Source: an uncultured Lachnospiraceae bacterium
GTDB taxonomy: Bacteria > Bacillota > Clostridia > Lachnospirales > Lachnospiraceae
Length of the DNA: 8,851 bases
Direction: 5' to 3'
Assembly: GCA_900313435.1 (NCBI GenBank)
Contig: OMRF01000013.1
Location: forward strand, 1-8,851
The translations under genes were made by a program, and so were the position numbers. Positions 1-7,899 of this stretch are shown piece after piece. Every line of letters starts with the position of its first letter. Position 1 is the stretch's first letter. A model generated the notes under the pieces. It searched no databases and was not told where the DNA came from. It was given only the letters and a program-made list of their open reading frames with translations.

Positions 1-2922
1 CGCCGTAGAGCGCGTTGCGTAGATCTTATACCCCAAATACGCGAACCTCTTCGCGACGGATACTGCCTCCGGCTTATCCTTGTCATTTACTGTCATTATC
101 ATCTGCTTGTACTTCGGAAGGATGACATTCGCCCCAAGGAAGGCCTTGTAAAGAGCTTCATTGAAGGAAGGTGCTATTCCGAGGCACTCTCCGGTAGATT
201 TCATCTCAGGTCCCAATGATATCTCAGCGCCGCGGAGCTTCTCAAAGGAGAATACCGGCATCTTGATGGCGAAGTAATCAGCCTCAGGCTGCAGTCCCGG
301 CGTGTAGCCAAGTGACTTTAAGGAACTGCCGAGTATTACCTTTGTCGCAATGTCAACGATCGGGATCCCGGTGACCTTGCTGATATAGGGCACGGTACGG
401 GAAGAACGGGGATTAACCTCGATCACATAGATCTCTCCACCCTGGTCGATGAACTGGATATTGATGAGACCCTTTACATGAAGAGCCTTGGCCAGCTTTC
501 CTGTATAATCCGTGATCTTTTCCTTTACCTCATCAGAGATCGTGGGTGCGGGATAGACTGAGATGGAATCTCCCGAATGGATACCTGTCCGCTCGATATG
601 CTCCATGATGCCGGGGATCACTATGTCCTCCCCATCACATACCGCGTCTACCTCAACCTCCTTACCCTGGAGATATTTGTCGACAAGGATGGGATGATCC
701 TGAGCGTAGCGGTTTATGATGTTCATGAACTGCTCTATCTCTTCGTCGTTCCACGCTATCTGCATACCCTGCCCGCCGAGGACATACGAGGGCCGTACCA
801 GAACTGGATAGCCGAGGCGGTTTGCGACCTCCTTCGCTTCCTCTGCGGTGTAGACAGTCCCGCCTGCTGCCCGCGGTATCCCTGTCTTTTGAAGTATCTC
901 ATCAAAGAGCTCCCTGTCCTCTGCCGCGTCTACATCCTCCGCGGCTGTTCCGAGGATGGGCACCCCCATCTTTATCAGATCCGCGGTCAGCTTGATGGCT
1001 GTCTGTCCGCCGAACTGCACCACTGCTCCGTCAGGCTTTTCCACCCGGACAACATTTTCAACATCCTCCGGTGTCAGAGGTTCAAAGTAGAGCTTATCCG
1101 CGATGTCAAAGTCGGTGGAAACAGTCTCGGGATTATTATTTATGATGACTGTCTCCCAGCCCTCCCTGGAGAATGCCCAGGTAGCATGAACCGAGCAGAA
1201 ATCAAACTCTATGCCCTGCCCTATCCTGATGGGACCGGAGCCAAGGACCAGAACCTTTTTCCTTCCGTCGGACGCCCCTGCTGCCTCATTATCCTCGCCG
1301 TCGTGAACGGAATAATAATAAGGTGTCGCGGCCTCAAACTCCGCCGCGCAGGTATCCACCATCTTAAACGAAGCGATGATATTATTCTCAAGGCGAAGCG
1401 CCTTTACTTCCTCTTCCTTCTTCTTTGAAAGCTCTCCTATCACCCTGTCGGGGAACTCGAGCCTCTTTGCTTCGTAAAGCAGTTCTTTTGTAAGCTCTTC
1501 GCTCTTCAGCCTGATCTCCATCTCAACAAGGATGGCTATCTTGTCAATGAACCAGAGATCGATCTTTGTGATGTCCGCGATCTCCTGTTCTGTTATCCCC
1601 CTCCTGATAGCTTCCGCTATCCTGAATATGCGAAGGTCATCAACTATCTTAAGCTCGCTCTTCAGATCATCCATTGAAAGCTCTGAGAAGTCATAGCTCC
1701 CGAGCCAGTCCACATGCTGCTCAAGAGACCTTATTGCCTTCATGAGAGCGCCCTCGAAGTTGTCGCTTATGGACATTACCTCACCGGTAGCCTTCATCTG
1801 GGTGGTAAGGGTCCTCTTTGCCGTGATGAACTTATCAAAGGGAAGGCGCGGTATCTTTACAACCACATAGTCAAGTGCAGGCTCAAAGGACGCGTAGGTC
1901 TTCTGTGTGATGGCGTTCTTTATCTCATCAAGGGTATAGCCGAGTGCTATCTTTGATGCCACCTTTGCTATGGGATAACCTGTGGCCTTTGAAGCGAGAG
2001 CCGAAGAACGGCTGACCCTGGGGTTTACCTCTATAACGCAGTACTCAAAGGAATCAGGTTTCAGCGCGAACTGGACATTACAGGAGCCCGTGATCTCAAG
2101 CTCGTTTATTATATTGATGGATGCGGTGCGGAGCATCTGATGCTCCTTGTCTGACATGGTCTGGGAGGGAGCCACAACTATGGAGTCTCCGGTATGTACG
2201 CCGACGGGATCCACATTCTCCATGTTGCAGACCGTAATGCAGTTTCCTGCACTGTCCCTCATCACCTCATACTCTATCTCCTTCCAGCCCGCTATGCAGC
2301 GCTCTACAAGCACCTCATGTACTCTCGAGAGACGGAGACCGTTTTCAAGTATCTCCCGAAGCTCGTTCTCGTCATTTGCTATACCACCGCCTGAACCGCC
2401 GAGGGTATAAGCGGGGCGGAGTACCACGGGATAACCTATGGTATTCGTGAACTTTACGCCGCTCTCAACATCATGGACAACCAAAGATGCCGGAACAGGC
2501 TCTCCGATCTTCTCCATAGTGTCCTTGAAGGCCTGCCTGTCCTCAGCCTTTCTGATAGTCTCTGAGGTGCAGCCTATGAGCTTTACATTATGCTCGGTAA
2601 GAAAACCTGATTCATAAAGCTCCATCCCGAGGTTAAGTCCCGCCTGCCCGCCAAGAACGGGAAGGACCGAATCCGGCTTTTCCTTCAGGATGATCTTTTC
2701 AAGGACCTTTGCGGTAAGGGGTTCGATGTAGACCTCGTCCGCAATGTTCTTGTCCGTCATTATCGTAGCGGGATTTGAATTCACAAGGCATACCTCAACG
2801 CCCTCTTCCTTCAAGGCCCTGCAGGCCTGGGTTCCCGCGTAGTCAAACTCCGCGGCCTGGCCTATCACGATAGGACCGGATCCTATCATAAGTACTTTTT
2901 TGATGCTCTCATTTTTCGGCAT
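1..2922 (-). CDS. carB: Carbamoyl phosphate synthetase large subunit CarB (3' end cut by window edge)
   Basis: This is the synthetase subunit of the cytoplasmic CarAB complex. It makes carbamoyl phosphate from bicarbonate, two ATP and ammonia delivered by CarA, feeding pyrimidine and arginine synthesis. I translated all 974 codons to the left edge and found no stop. The protein begins MPKNESIKKVLMIG. The first ATP-grasp synthetase half has GSGPIVIGQAAEFDYAGTQA near the start, R129, R169, GGSGGGIA at 175-182, E215, H243 in VGVHTGDS, Q284, and E298-N300-R302 in EVNPRVSR. These correspond to the E. coli nucleotide-binding residues, shifted by one after about residue 250. The second half repeats the fold: GSGPIRIGQGIEFD from about 561, RPSYVLGGQGM at 710-720, H782, Q823, and EVNPRSSRT at 835-843. 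An MGS-like allosteric domain starts at about 940, and the window ends in YATRSTA at 968-974. The family is about 1070 residues, so roughly 95 are missing. The start lies 3 bases after the carA stop, with a GGGGG run 8 bases upstream of the ATG. Confidence 0.97.
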   Translation of the reverse strand, partial: MPKNESIKKVLMIGSGPIVIGQAAEFDYAGTQACRALKEEGVEVCLVNSNPATIMTDKNIADEVYIEPLTAKVLEKIILKEKPDSVLPVLGGQAGLNLGMELYESGFLTEHNVKLIGCTSETIRKAEDRQAFKDTMEKIGEPVPASLVVHDVESGVKFTNTIGYPVVLRPAYTLGGSGGGIANDENELREILENGLRLSRVHEVLVERCIAGWKEIEYEVMRDSAGNCITVCNMENVDPVGVHTGDSIVVAPSQTMSDKEHQMLRTASINIINELEITGSCNVQFALKPDSFEYCVIEVNPRVSRSSALASKATGYPIAKVASKIALGYTLDEIKNAITQKTYASFEPALDYVVVKIPRLPFDKFITAKRTLTTQMKATGEVMSISDNFEGALMKAIRSLEQHVDWLGSYDFSELSMDDLKSELKIVDDLRIFRIAEAIRRGITEQEIADITKIDLWFIDKIAILVEMEIRLKSEELTKELLYEAKRLEFPDRVIGELSKKKEEEVKALRLENNIIASFKMVDTCAAEFEAATPYYYSVHDGEDNEAAGASDGRKKVLVLGSGPIRIGQGIEFDFCSVHATWAFSREGWETVIINNNPETVSTDFDIADKLYFEPLTPEDVENVVRVEKPDGAVVQFGGQTAIKLTADLIKMGVPILGTAAEDVDAAEDRELFDEILQKTGIPRAAGGTVYTAEEAKEVANRLGYPVLVRPSYVLGGQGMQIAWNDEEIEQFMNIINRYAQDHPILVDKYLQGKEVEVDAVCDGEDIVIPGIMEHIERTGIHSGDSISVYPAPTISDEVKEKITDYTGKLAKALHVKGLINIQFIDQGGEIYVIEVNPRSSRTVPYISKVTGIPIVDIATKVILGSSLKSLGYTPGLQPEADYFAIKMPVFSFEKLRGAEISLGPEMKSTGECLGIAPSFNEALYKAFLGANVILPKYKQMIMTVNDKDKPEAVSVAKRFAYLGYKIYATRSTA

Positions 2923-2925
2923 TTT

Positions 2926-3999
2926 TCAGGCCCCCATCATATTCAAAAATCTGTTGAAGAATAAGTCATCGGAATCATGCGGTCCCGGGCAGGCTTCGGG
3001 ATGGAACTGTACCGTCACCACATTTTTCTTTTTGTAGACTATACCCTCGTTGGTCTTGTCATTAACGTTTATGTAAGCACTCTCTGCGATCGAGGGATCT
3101 ATAGTGCTCTCGTCTACCACATAGCCGTGGTTCTGGGAGGTTATATAGACATGCCCGGTCTTTAAGTCCTTCACGGGATGATTTCCCCCTCTGTGACCGT
3201 ATTTCAGCTTGTGGGTGTCAGCGCCCGTGGCGAGAGCCATGAGCTGATGCCCGAGGCAGATGGCAAAGATAGGTATGCCGCTGTCATAGAGCTTTTTGAT
3301 CTCCTCTATGATCTCAGGAACCGCCTTCGGGTCTCCGGGACCGTTTGTAAGCATGATGCCGTCGGGCTTGTCCGCGATTATCTCCTCAGCCTTAGTAAAT
3401 GCAGGATATATCGTGACCTCGCAGCCTCTTTTATTAAGCTCGATATGAATGTGCCTCTTTGCCCCAAGGTCAAGGAGAGCTACCTTCTTTCCGGGTCCGG
3501 GGAGTACCTGCCTTTCATCGACGGATACCTGCTTTACGACCTCTCCTACTTTGTAAGCCTTTATCTCATCAAGCACCTTTGATGCATCCTTTGCGATGCT
3601 CTCATCGGTAGTGATCATGCAGTTTTGGGTACCCTTGTCACGAAGTATCTTTGTAAGCCGCCTCGTGTCAATCCCTGCTATTCCGGGTACATCCTGCTCC
3701 TTGAGGAAATCCTGTATCCTTCCGGTGGATCTGAAATTCGAGGGAAGCCGTGAGAGTTCACGGACAATATAGCCTGAAGCCCATGCACGATCTGACTCCA
3801 TATCCGGAGTCACCCCGTAATTTCCGATGAGGGGATATGTCATAAGAACCCCCTGTCCCGCATAGGAGGGATCTGTCAGGACCTCTATATACCCTGTCAT
3901 TGAGGTATTGAAGACCGCCTCGCATATAACGGTCTTTTCCGACCCTATGCTCTCTCCGGTAAAAACCGTCCCGTCACTAAGTATCAGATAAGCTTTCAT
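2926..3999 (-). CDS. carA: Carbamoyl phosphate synthetase small subunit CarA (glutaminase)
   Basis: CarA hydrolyses glutamine and passes ammonia through a tunnel to CarB. At 357 residues it is complete and of usual family length. The N-terminal CPSase small-chain domain (about 1-150) shows the typical FNTSMTGYIEVLTDPSYAGQ (30-49) and IAGIDTRRLTKILRDKG (107-123). The C-terminal class I glutamine amidotransferase domain (about 170-355) shows the NGPGDP oxyanion loop at 219-224. It also has nucleophile C248 in AICLGHQLMALA, GGNHPVKDL at about 271-279, SQNHGYVVD near 288-296, and H333 and E335 in QFHPEACPGP, so the Cys-His-Glu triad is intact. The ATG overlaps the purL stop as ATGA. A GGGGG run lies 13 bases upstream, far for a Shine-Dalgarno, so initiation probably depends partly on translational coupling to purL. 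carB follows after 3 bases. The HPEACPGPHDSDDLF ending is characteristic of CarA rather than of PurQ, PabA or TrpG. Confidence 0.98.
   Translation of the reverse strand: MKAYLILSDGTVFTGESIGSEKTVICEAVFNTSMTGYIEVLTDPSYAGQGVLMTYPLIGNYGVTPDMESDRAWASGYIVRELSRLPSNFRSTGRIQDFLKEQDVPGIAGIDTRRLTKILRDKGTQNCMITTDESIAKDASKVLDEIKAYKVGEVVKQVSVDERQVLPGPGKKVALLDLGAKRHIHIELNKRGCEVTIYPAFTKAEEIIADKPDGIMLTNGPGDPKAVPEIIEEIKKLYDSGIPIFAICLGHQLMALATGADTHKLKYGHRGGNHPVKDLKTGHVYITSQNHGYVVDESTIDPSIAESAYINVNDKTNEGIVYKKKNVVTVQFHPEACPGPHDSDDLFFNRFLNMMGA
3996..3999 (-). other. ATGA stop/start overlap joining purL and carA
   Basis: On the minus strand the four bases read ATGA: the ATG is the carA start (3999-3997) and the TGA is the purL stop (3998-3996). 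Such overlaps usually mean that ribosomes ending one gene re-initiate on the next, which fits the weak, distant Shine-Dalgarno of carA. It places purL and carA in one transcript. Confidence 0.9.
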
Positions 4000-6900
4000 T
4001 TGAAGTACTCTACCCCCGATCTGAAGATTCCCATATCCTGTTCACCGTAAATATTCTTCGCAACGCCATGCCCTATCCTCTCAACATGGCACATCTTTCC
4101 GAGTATCCTTCCGTCAGGCGAGCATATGCCCTCTATGGCGGAGAAGGAGCCGTTGATATTCCACTCCTCGCTCGTTCTTATTTTTCCTTCCGTGTCGCAA
4201 TATCTCGTCACCACCTGCCCGTTTTCAAACAGCTTTTTGATCCAGTTCTCATCCGCGACAAAGCGTCCCTCGCCATGTGAAGCGGGAATCGCATATACTT
4301 TGGATAGTTCCGCGTTCATAAGCCAGGGCGACTTCTTTGACACTACCTTTGTATAAGCCATGTGACTGATATGCCGTCCCAGCGTATTGTAGGTAAGTGT
4401 AGGCGAATCGCTTTTCTGTTCGACTATGCTTCCATAGGGAACAAGACCGAGCTTGATCAGGGTCTGAAAACCGTTGCATATTCCAAGCACAAGTCCGTCC
4501 CTCTTTTCGATAAGGTCCATAACGGCCTCCTTCAGCTTCTCGTTTCTGAAGGCAGCTGCTATAAACTTTGCCGACCCTTCAGGCTCATCACCTGCGGAAA
4601 AGCCTCCCGGGAACATTATGATCTGGGACTTTTTAATGGCACTTTCGAATTCTTTTACCGATGAGATGATATCATTTTCATCCCGGTTTCTGAATATGTG
4701 GACATTTACCGCGGCTCCTGCGTCCTTAAATGCCTGCGCCGAATCATATTCGCAGTTCGTCCCGGGAAATACCGGAATAAATACACTCGGGATCGCTTTT
4801 TTGTTCTTTGCGACATGGATCTCTTTGTCTTTAAATACCACATCGGGGAGTTCTTCATCGGAATCTGTTGTCCTTGTATGAAAGACCCCTTCAAGTGTAC
4901 CCTTCCATGCACTCAAGGCTTCATCAACGGGCAGCGTTACATCCTGATATGAGAATGATCCGTCATCCGTGACTGTTCCCATCTTTCTGACGAAATCCGA
5001 AAGGCCGTATTCTCTGGCAGCGTTCCAGACCACCTCCATATCATGGTCCTCTATCTCCGCTATGATGGAGCCGTTCTGAGGCATGAAGAGATTTTCCTTT
5101 GAGATGTCTTTGTCTATCGAAACGCCGAAGCCGTTACCGAAGGCCATCTTTGAAACGGCGGGAATGACTCCGCTTCCGGAAAGGACATAGGCGGACTTGA
5201 TTATCTTTTTTAATATGAGCTCATATGTAAGGTCATAGAGCTTTATAACCTCGTCGTAATCAGGCAGATCGTAAGCGTCCCTTGCAAGTCTGAACCTTAC
5301 TATCCTGTTCCCTGCCGCCTTGAACTCCGGAGAGATGATGTTTTCTTCCTTTGCGGTGTCGACAGCAAACGACACAAGTGTGGGCGGAACATCGATGTCC
5401 TCGAAGGATCCGCTTGAAGAGTCCTTTCCGCCTATGGACGGAAGCGAAAACCTCATCTGGGCTTCATATGCACCGAGGAGCGAAAGAAAAGCAGGACTCC
5501 ATTTTTCGGCCGCTTCCCCGAACATCCTCCCGAAGTATTCCTGGAAGGTAAATCTGATCTTTTTCGGGTCGCCTCCGGCGCATATTATCTTTCCGATGGA
5601 CTCAACGACGGAATACACCGCGCCGTGATAGGGCGAAAAGCTTGAAAGATAAGGGTCGAAGCCGTATGACATGAGACTCGCCGTAGTTGTCTTTCCGTAC
5701 GAAACCGGAATGAAGGAGGCCATTGCCTGGGTCTCCGTAAGCTGATATTTTCCTCCGTAAGGCATGAGTATGGTGCCTGCTCCTATGGAGGCATCAAACA
5801 TCTCTACGAGCCCCTTCTGACTTGCGGTATTTAAGTCGGAAAGTGATGACAGCCATGCCCCTTTAAGGTCATTATTGGAAAGCGCATCAGAAACGCCCTT
5901 TCCGTGTATCTTTTTAAAATAATCATTCTTCTCATCGGGAAGGACTACCTTGACAGAAGCCTCCTGATGGGCACCGTTCGTATCAAGGAAAGCGCGTGTT
6001 ATATTTACGACATCCTTTCCTCTCCAGGTAATGTGAAGTCTGGGTTCCTCAGTAACCGAAGCGACTTTAACTGCCTCAAGGTTTTCTTCGGAGGCGTAGG
6101 ATAAGAATTTCTCTTCATCTTCTTTGGCAACAACTACAGCCATACGCTCCTGGGACTCGGATATGGAAAGCTCCGTCCCGTCAAGTCCCTCGTATTTTCT
6201 GGGCACCTTGTCAAGATCGATAAGGAGCCCCGGAGCAAGCTCTCCTATTGCTACCGAAACACCTCCCGCTCCAAAGTCGTTACACTTTTTGATGAGGAAG
6301 CTGACCTCATTTCTTCTGAAGAGCCTCTGAAGCTTTCTTTCAGTAGGAGGATTTCCCTTTTGCACCTCGGCTCCGCAGACCTCGGTAGACATCGTATTAT
6401 GCGCCTTTGATGAGCCCGTAGCACCACCGATGCCGTCACGGCCGGTACGCCCTCCGAGGAGTATGATACTGTCCCCGGGAACAGGGCTTTCTCTCTTTAC
6501 TGCAGAAACGGGGGCGGCACCAAGAACCGCTCCTATCTCCATCCTCTTTGCCACATAGTCGGGATGGTATATCTCCTTCACAAGTCCCGTAGCAAGCCCT
6601 ATCTGATTCCCGTAGGAAGAATAGCCGTGAGCAGCTTCACGAACGATAGTCTTCTGCGGCAGCTTTCCGGGAAGTGTATCTTTCGCCGATAAAGTAGGAT
6701 CCGCAGCTCCCGTGACTCTCATTGCCTGATAGACATAGGTCCGTCCCGAAAGGGGATCCCTTATGGCTCCTCCAAGGCAGGTGGCCGCGCCTCCGAAGGG
6801 CTCTATCTCCGTGGGATGGTTGTGGGTCTCGTTCTTAAAGTTTAAGAGCCACTTTTCTTCCTTTCCGTCCACATCCACGGGGATGACTATAGAGCAGGCA

Positions 6901-7805
6901 TTGATCTCCTCCGACTCTTCCTGATCATTCAAAAAGCCCTTCTGCTTCAGAATCTTTGCTGCTATAGTCGCAATATCCATGAGGCAGATATATTTTCCGT
7001 CCCTGTCCTTGTAGAGTGCCTCAAAAGCCTCCTTATATTTTTTGAAAGAAGCCTCTATGGGCTTTCTGTAATAGCCCTCGGGAATATCTATATCTTTAAG
7101 TTCCGTAGAAAAGGTGGTATGTCTGCAATGATCTGACCAATAGGTATCAAGAACACGGATCTCAGTGATCGAAGGATCTCTTTTTTCCTCATCCCTGAAA
7201 TGATCCCTTATGAAAAGGAAATCTGAAAATGTCATGGCCAGGGAAAGTGATAAATATTGTTCCTTTAAGCTGTCTTCATCCTTCTTTGTGAAGCCTGAAA
7301 GAATCTCCACATCTTGGGGTTCCGGGTACTTTTCGGAGAGGCTCTTTGGCTTTTCCTCAACCGTCTCCCTTGAATCAACGGGATTTATGCAGTGCTTTTT
7401 GATAACGGACAATTCTTCATCGGATATATTACCGGACAGGACATAGGTCGTTGCAGAACGGATGATAGCTTTTTCATCTTCATTCAAAAGCCTGATGCAC
7501 TGCTCTGCGGAATCCGCTCTCTGATCAAACTGTCCCGGAAGATATTCTACGGAGAACACGGTGTCTCCCTCATTCTTAGGGAACGTTTCCTCATAGAGCA
7601 TATCTACGGGAGGCTCTGAAAAGACCGTGTTCTTTGCCCTTTCAAAAACCGCGTCTGAGATATTTTCTATATCGTAACGGATCAGGACCCGAACGTCCTT
7701 AAGAGAGCTTATTCCAAGATAATGCCTTATCTCATGGGAAAGCTCCTTTGCAGGGACCGCAAACTCCTTCTTTTTTTCGGCATATACACGCCTTACCTTA
7801 TCCAT
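3996..7805 (-). CDS. purL: Phosphoribosylformylglycinamidine synthase, single-chain clostridial type, with fused glutaminase
   Basis: This cytoplasmic enzyme converts FGAR, glutamine and ATP to FGAM in step 4 of de novo purine synthesis. At 1269 residues it is the long form with PurS-, PurL- and PurQ-like parts in one chain, resembling the clade found in clostridia rather than the three-subunit Bacillus enzyme. Residues 1 to about 150 form the PurS-like N-terminal part. The linker holds TYWSDHCRHTTF at 221-232. The first AIRS-like half carries NETHNHPTEIEPFGGAATC (325-343), GGRTGRDGIGG (451-461) and FGAGGVSVAIGELAPG (511-526). The second half carries PSIGGKDSSSGS (789-800). The class I glutaminase spans about 1005-1245: FPGTNCEYD (1013-1021), MFPGGFSAGDE, nucleophile C1110 in GICNGFQ, ASHGEGRF (1175-1182), and H1240/E1242 in CHVERIG, so the triad is intact. 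The start is fixed by GAAAGG 7 bases upstream. This is the first gene of the purL-carA-carB unit. Confidence 0.98.
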   Translation of the reverse strand: MDKVRRVYAEKKKEFAVPAKELSHEIRHYLGISSLKDVRVLIRYDIENISDAVFERAKNTVFSEPPVDMLYEETFPKNEGDTVFSVEYLPGQFDQRADSAEQCIRLLNEDEKAIIRSATTYVLSGNISDEELSVIKKHCINPVDSRETVEEKPKSLSEKYPEPQDVEILSGFTKKDEDSLKEQYLSLSLAMTFSDFLFIRDHFRDEEKRDPSITEIRVLDTYWSDHCRHTTFSTELKDIDIPEGYYRKPIEASFKKYKEAFEALYKDRDGKYICLMDIATIAAKILKQKGFLNDQEESEEINACSIVIPVDVDGKEEKWLLNFKNETHNHPTEIEPFGGAATCLGGAIRDPLSGRTYVYQAMRVTGAADPTLSAKDTLPGKLPQKTIVREAAHGYSSYGNQIGLATGLVKEIYHPDYVAKRMEIGAVLGAAPVSAVKRESPVPGDSIILLGGRTGRDGIGGATGSSKAHNTMSTEVCGAEVQKGNPPTERKLQRLFRRNEVSFLIKKCNDFGAGGVSVAIGELAPGLLIDLDKVPRKYEGLDGTELSISESQERMAVVVAKEDEEKFLSYASEENLEAVKVASVTEEPRLHITWRGKDVVNITRAFLDTNGAHQEASVKVVLPDEKNDYFKKIHGKGVSDALSNNDLKGAWLSSLSDLNTASQKGLVEMFDASIGAGTILMPYGGKYQLTETQAMASFIPVSYGKTTTASLMSYGFDPYLSSFSPYHGAVYSVVESIGKIICAGGDPKKIRFTFQEYFGRMFGEAAEKWSPAFLSLLGAYEAQMRFSLPSIGGKDSSSGSFEDIDVPPTLVSFAVDTAKEENIISPEFKAAGNRIVRFRLARDAYDLPDYDEVIKLYDLTYELILKKIIKSAYVLSGSGVIPAVSKMAFGNGFGVSIDKDISKENLFMPQNGSIIAEIEDHDMEVVWNAAREYGLSDFVRKMGTVTDDGSFSYQDVTLPVDEALSAWKGTLEGVFHTRTTDSDEELPDVVFKDKEIHVAKNKKAIPSVFIPVFPGTNCEYDSAQAFKDAGAAVNVHIFRNRDENDIISSVKEFESAIKKSQIIMFPGGFSAGDEPEGSAKFIAAAFRNEKLKEAVMDLIEKRDGLVLGICNGFQTLIKLGLVPYGSIVEQKSDSPTLTYNTLGRHISHMAYTKVVSKKSPWLMNAELSKVYAIPASHGEGRFVADENWIKKLFENGQVVTRYCDTEGKIRTSEEWNINGSFSAIEGICSPDGRILGKMCHVERIGHGVAKNIYGEQDMGIFRSGVEYFK

Positions 7806-7812
7806 GAAAAAA

Positions 7813-7818
7813 CCTTTC
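7813..7818 (-). promoter_or_regulatory. Shine-Dalgarno of purL
   Basis: GAAAGG lies 7 bases before the ATG at 7805, a good distance and a purine-rich match to the anti-Shine-Dalgarno. It supports this ATG as the start. The GAAA could pair weakly with the UUUC just before the ATG, but four A/U-rich pairs are unlikely to be regulatory on their own. Confidence 0.8.
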
Positions 7819-7859
7819 GTTGTTCTAAACCAACTTTCACCGTGTTAAGAGCTTGCAGA

Positions 7860-7868
7860 ATTATAACA
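7860..7868 (-). promoter_or_regulatory. Extended -10 promoter for purL-carA-carB
   Basis: On the minus strand the sequence is TGTTATAAT: a perfect TATAAT hexamer (7865-7860) preceded by the TGn extended -10 element. This matches the consensus for housekeeping sigma factor and explains how transcription could start despite a poor -35. The predicted start is an A near 7853, giving a leader of about 48 bases. It is the only good promoter-like sequence I see upstream of the operon in non-coding DNA. Confidence 0.75.
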
Positions 7869-7882
7869 TATCGCCCTATCCA

Positions 7883-7899
7883 TAAAAATTATTTTTTTA
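7883..7899 (-). promoter_or_regulatory. A/T tract, possible UP element overlapping a weak -35
   Basis: On the minus strand this reads TAAAAAAATAATTTTTA, entirely A and T, beginning with the helicase stop codon. Phased or adjacent A/T tracts just upstream of the core promoter can bind the RNA polymerase alpha C-terminal domain. The hexamer 7888-7883 (TTTTTA), 17 bases upstream of the -10, matches only three of six -35 consensus positions. The role as an UP element is inferred from position and composition. Confidence 0.35.

Larger units (their letters stand above)
7806..7896 (-). other. Intergenic control region upstream of purL
   Basis: These 91 bases separate the helicase stop codon from the purL start and are the only non-coding stretch in the window. 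Reading toward purL they hold an A/T-only tract, an extended -10 promoter, and a leader of about 48 bases with a weak imperfect inverted repeat (GTTG at 7834-7831, CAAC at 7822-7819, loop of 8) and then the Shine-Dalgarno. I see no GC-rich stem followed by a U run, so no intrinsic terminator for the helicase gene. The leader is too short for a purine riboswitch plus expression platform, and I do not recognise a PUR box, T-box or PyrR site. Confidence 0.75.

Noticed and set aside
577..1428. Open frame of 283 codons on the plus strand, opposite carB
   Set aside because: It lies wholly antisense to a well-conserved carB region, its translation resembles no known family, it is rich in cysteine and leucine as expected of an antisense frame, and no convincing Shine-Dalgarno or promoter precedes it. 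It reflects codon bias of carB.
3178..3582. Open frame of 134 codons on the plus strand, opposite carA
   Set aside because: Antisense to conserved CarA sequence with no supporting signals or recognisable domain. The same applies to the other shorter frames opposite purL and the helicase.
7819..7834. Inverted repeat in the purL leader as a terminator or riboswitch stem
   Set aside because: Only four contiguous pairs flank an 8-base loop, and the U run after it is separated by the Shine-Dalgarno, so it is too weak for an attenuator. Noted only as a possible protein-binding site.
7793..7840. Possible 15-codon leader peptide starting GTG at 7840 and ending out of frame within the first codons of purL
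   Set aside because: It has no Shine-Dalgarno, uses GTG, and shows no run of regulatory codons, so it is most likely chance.
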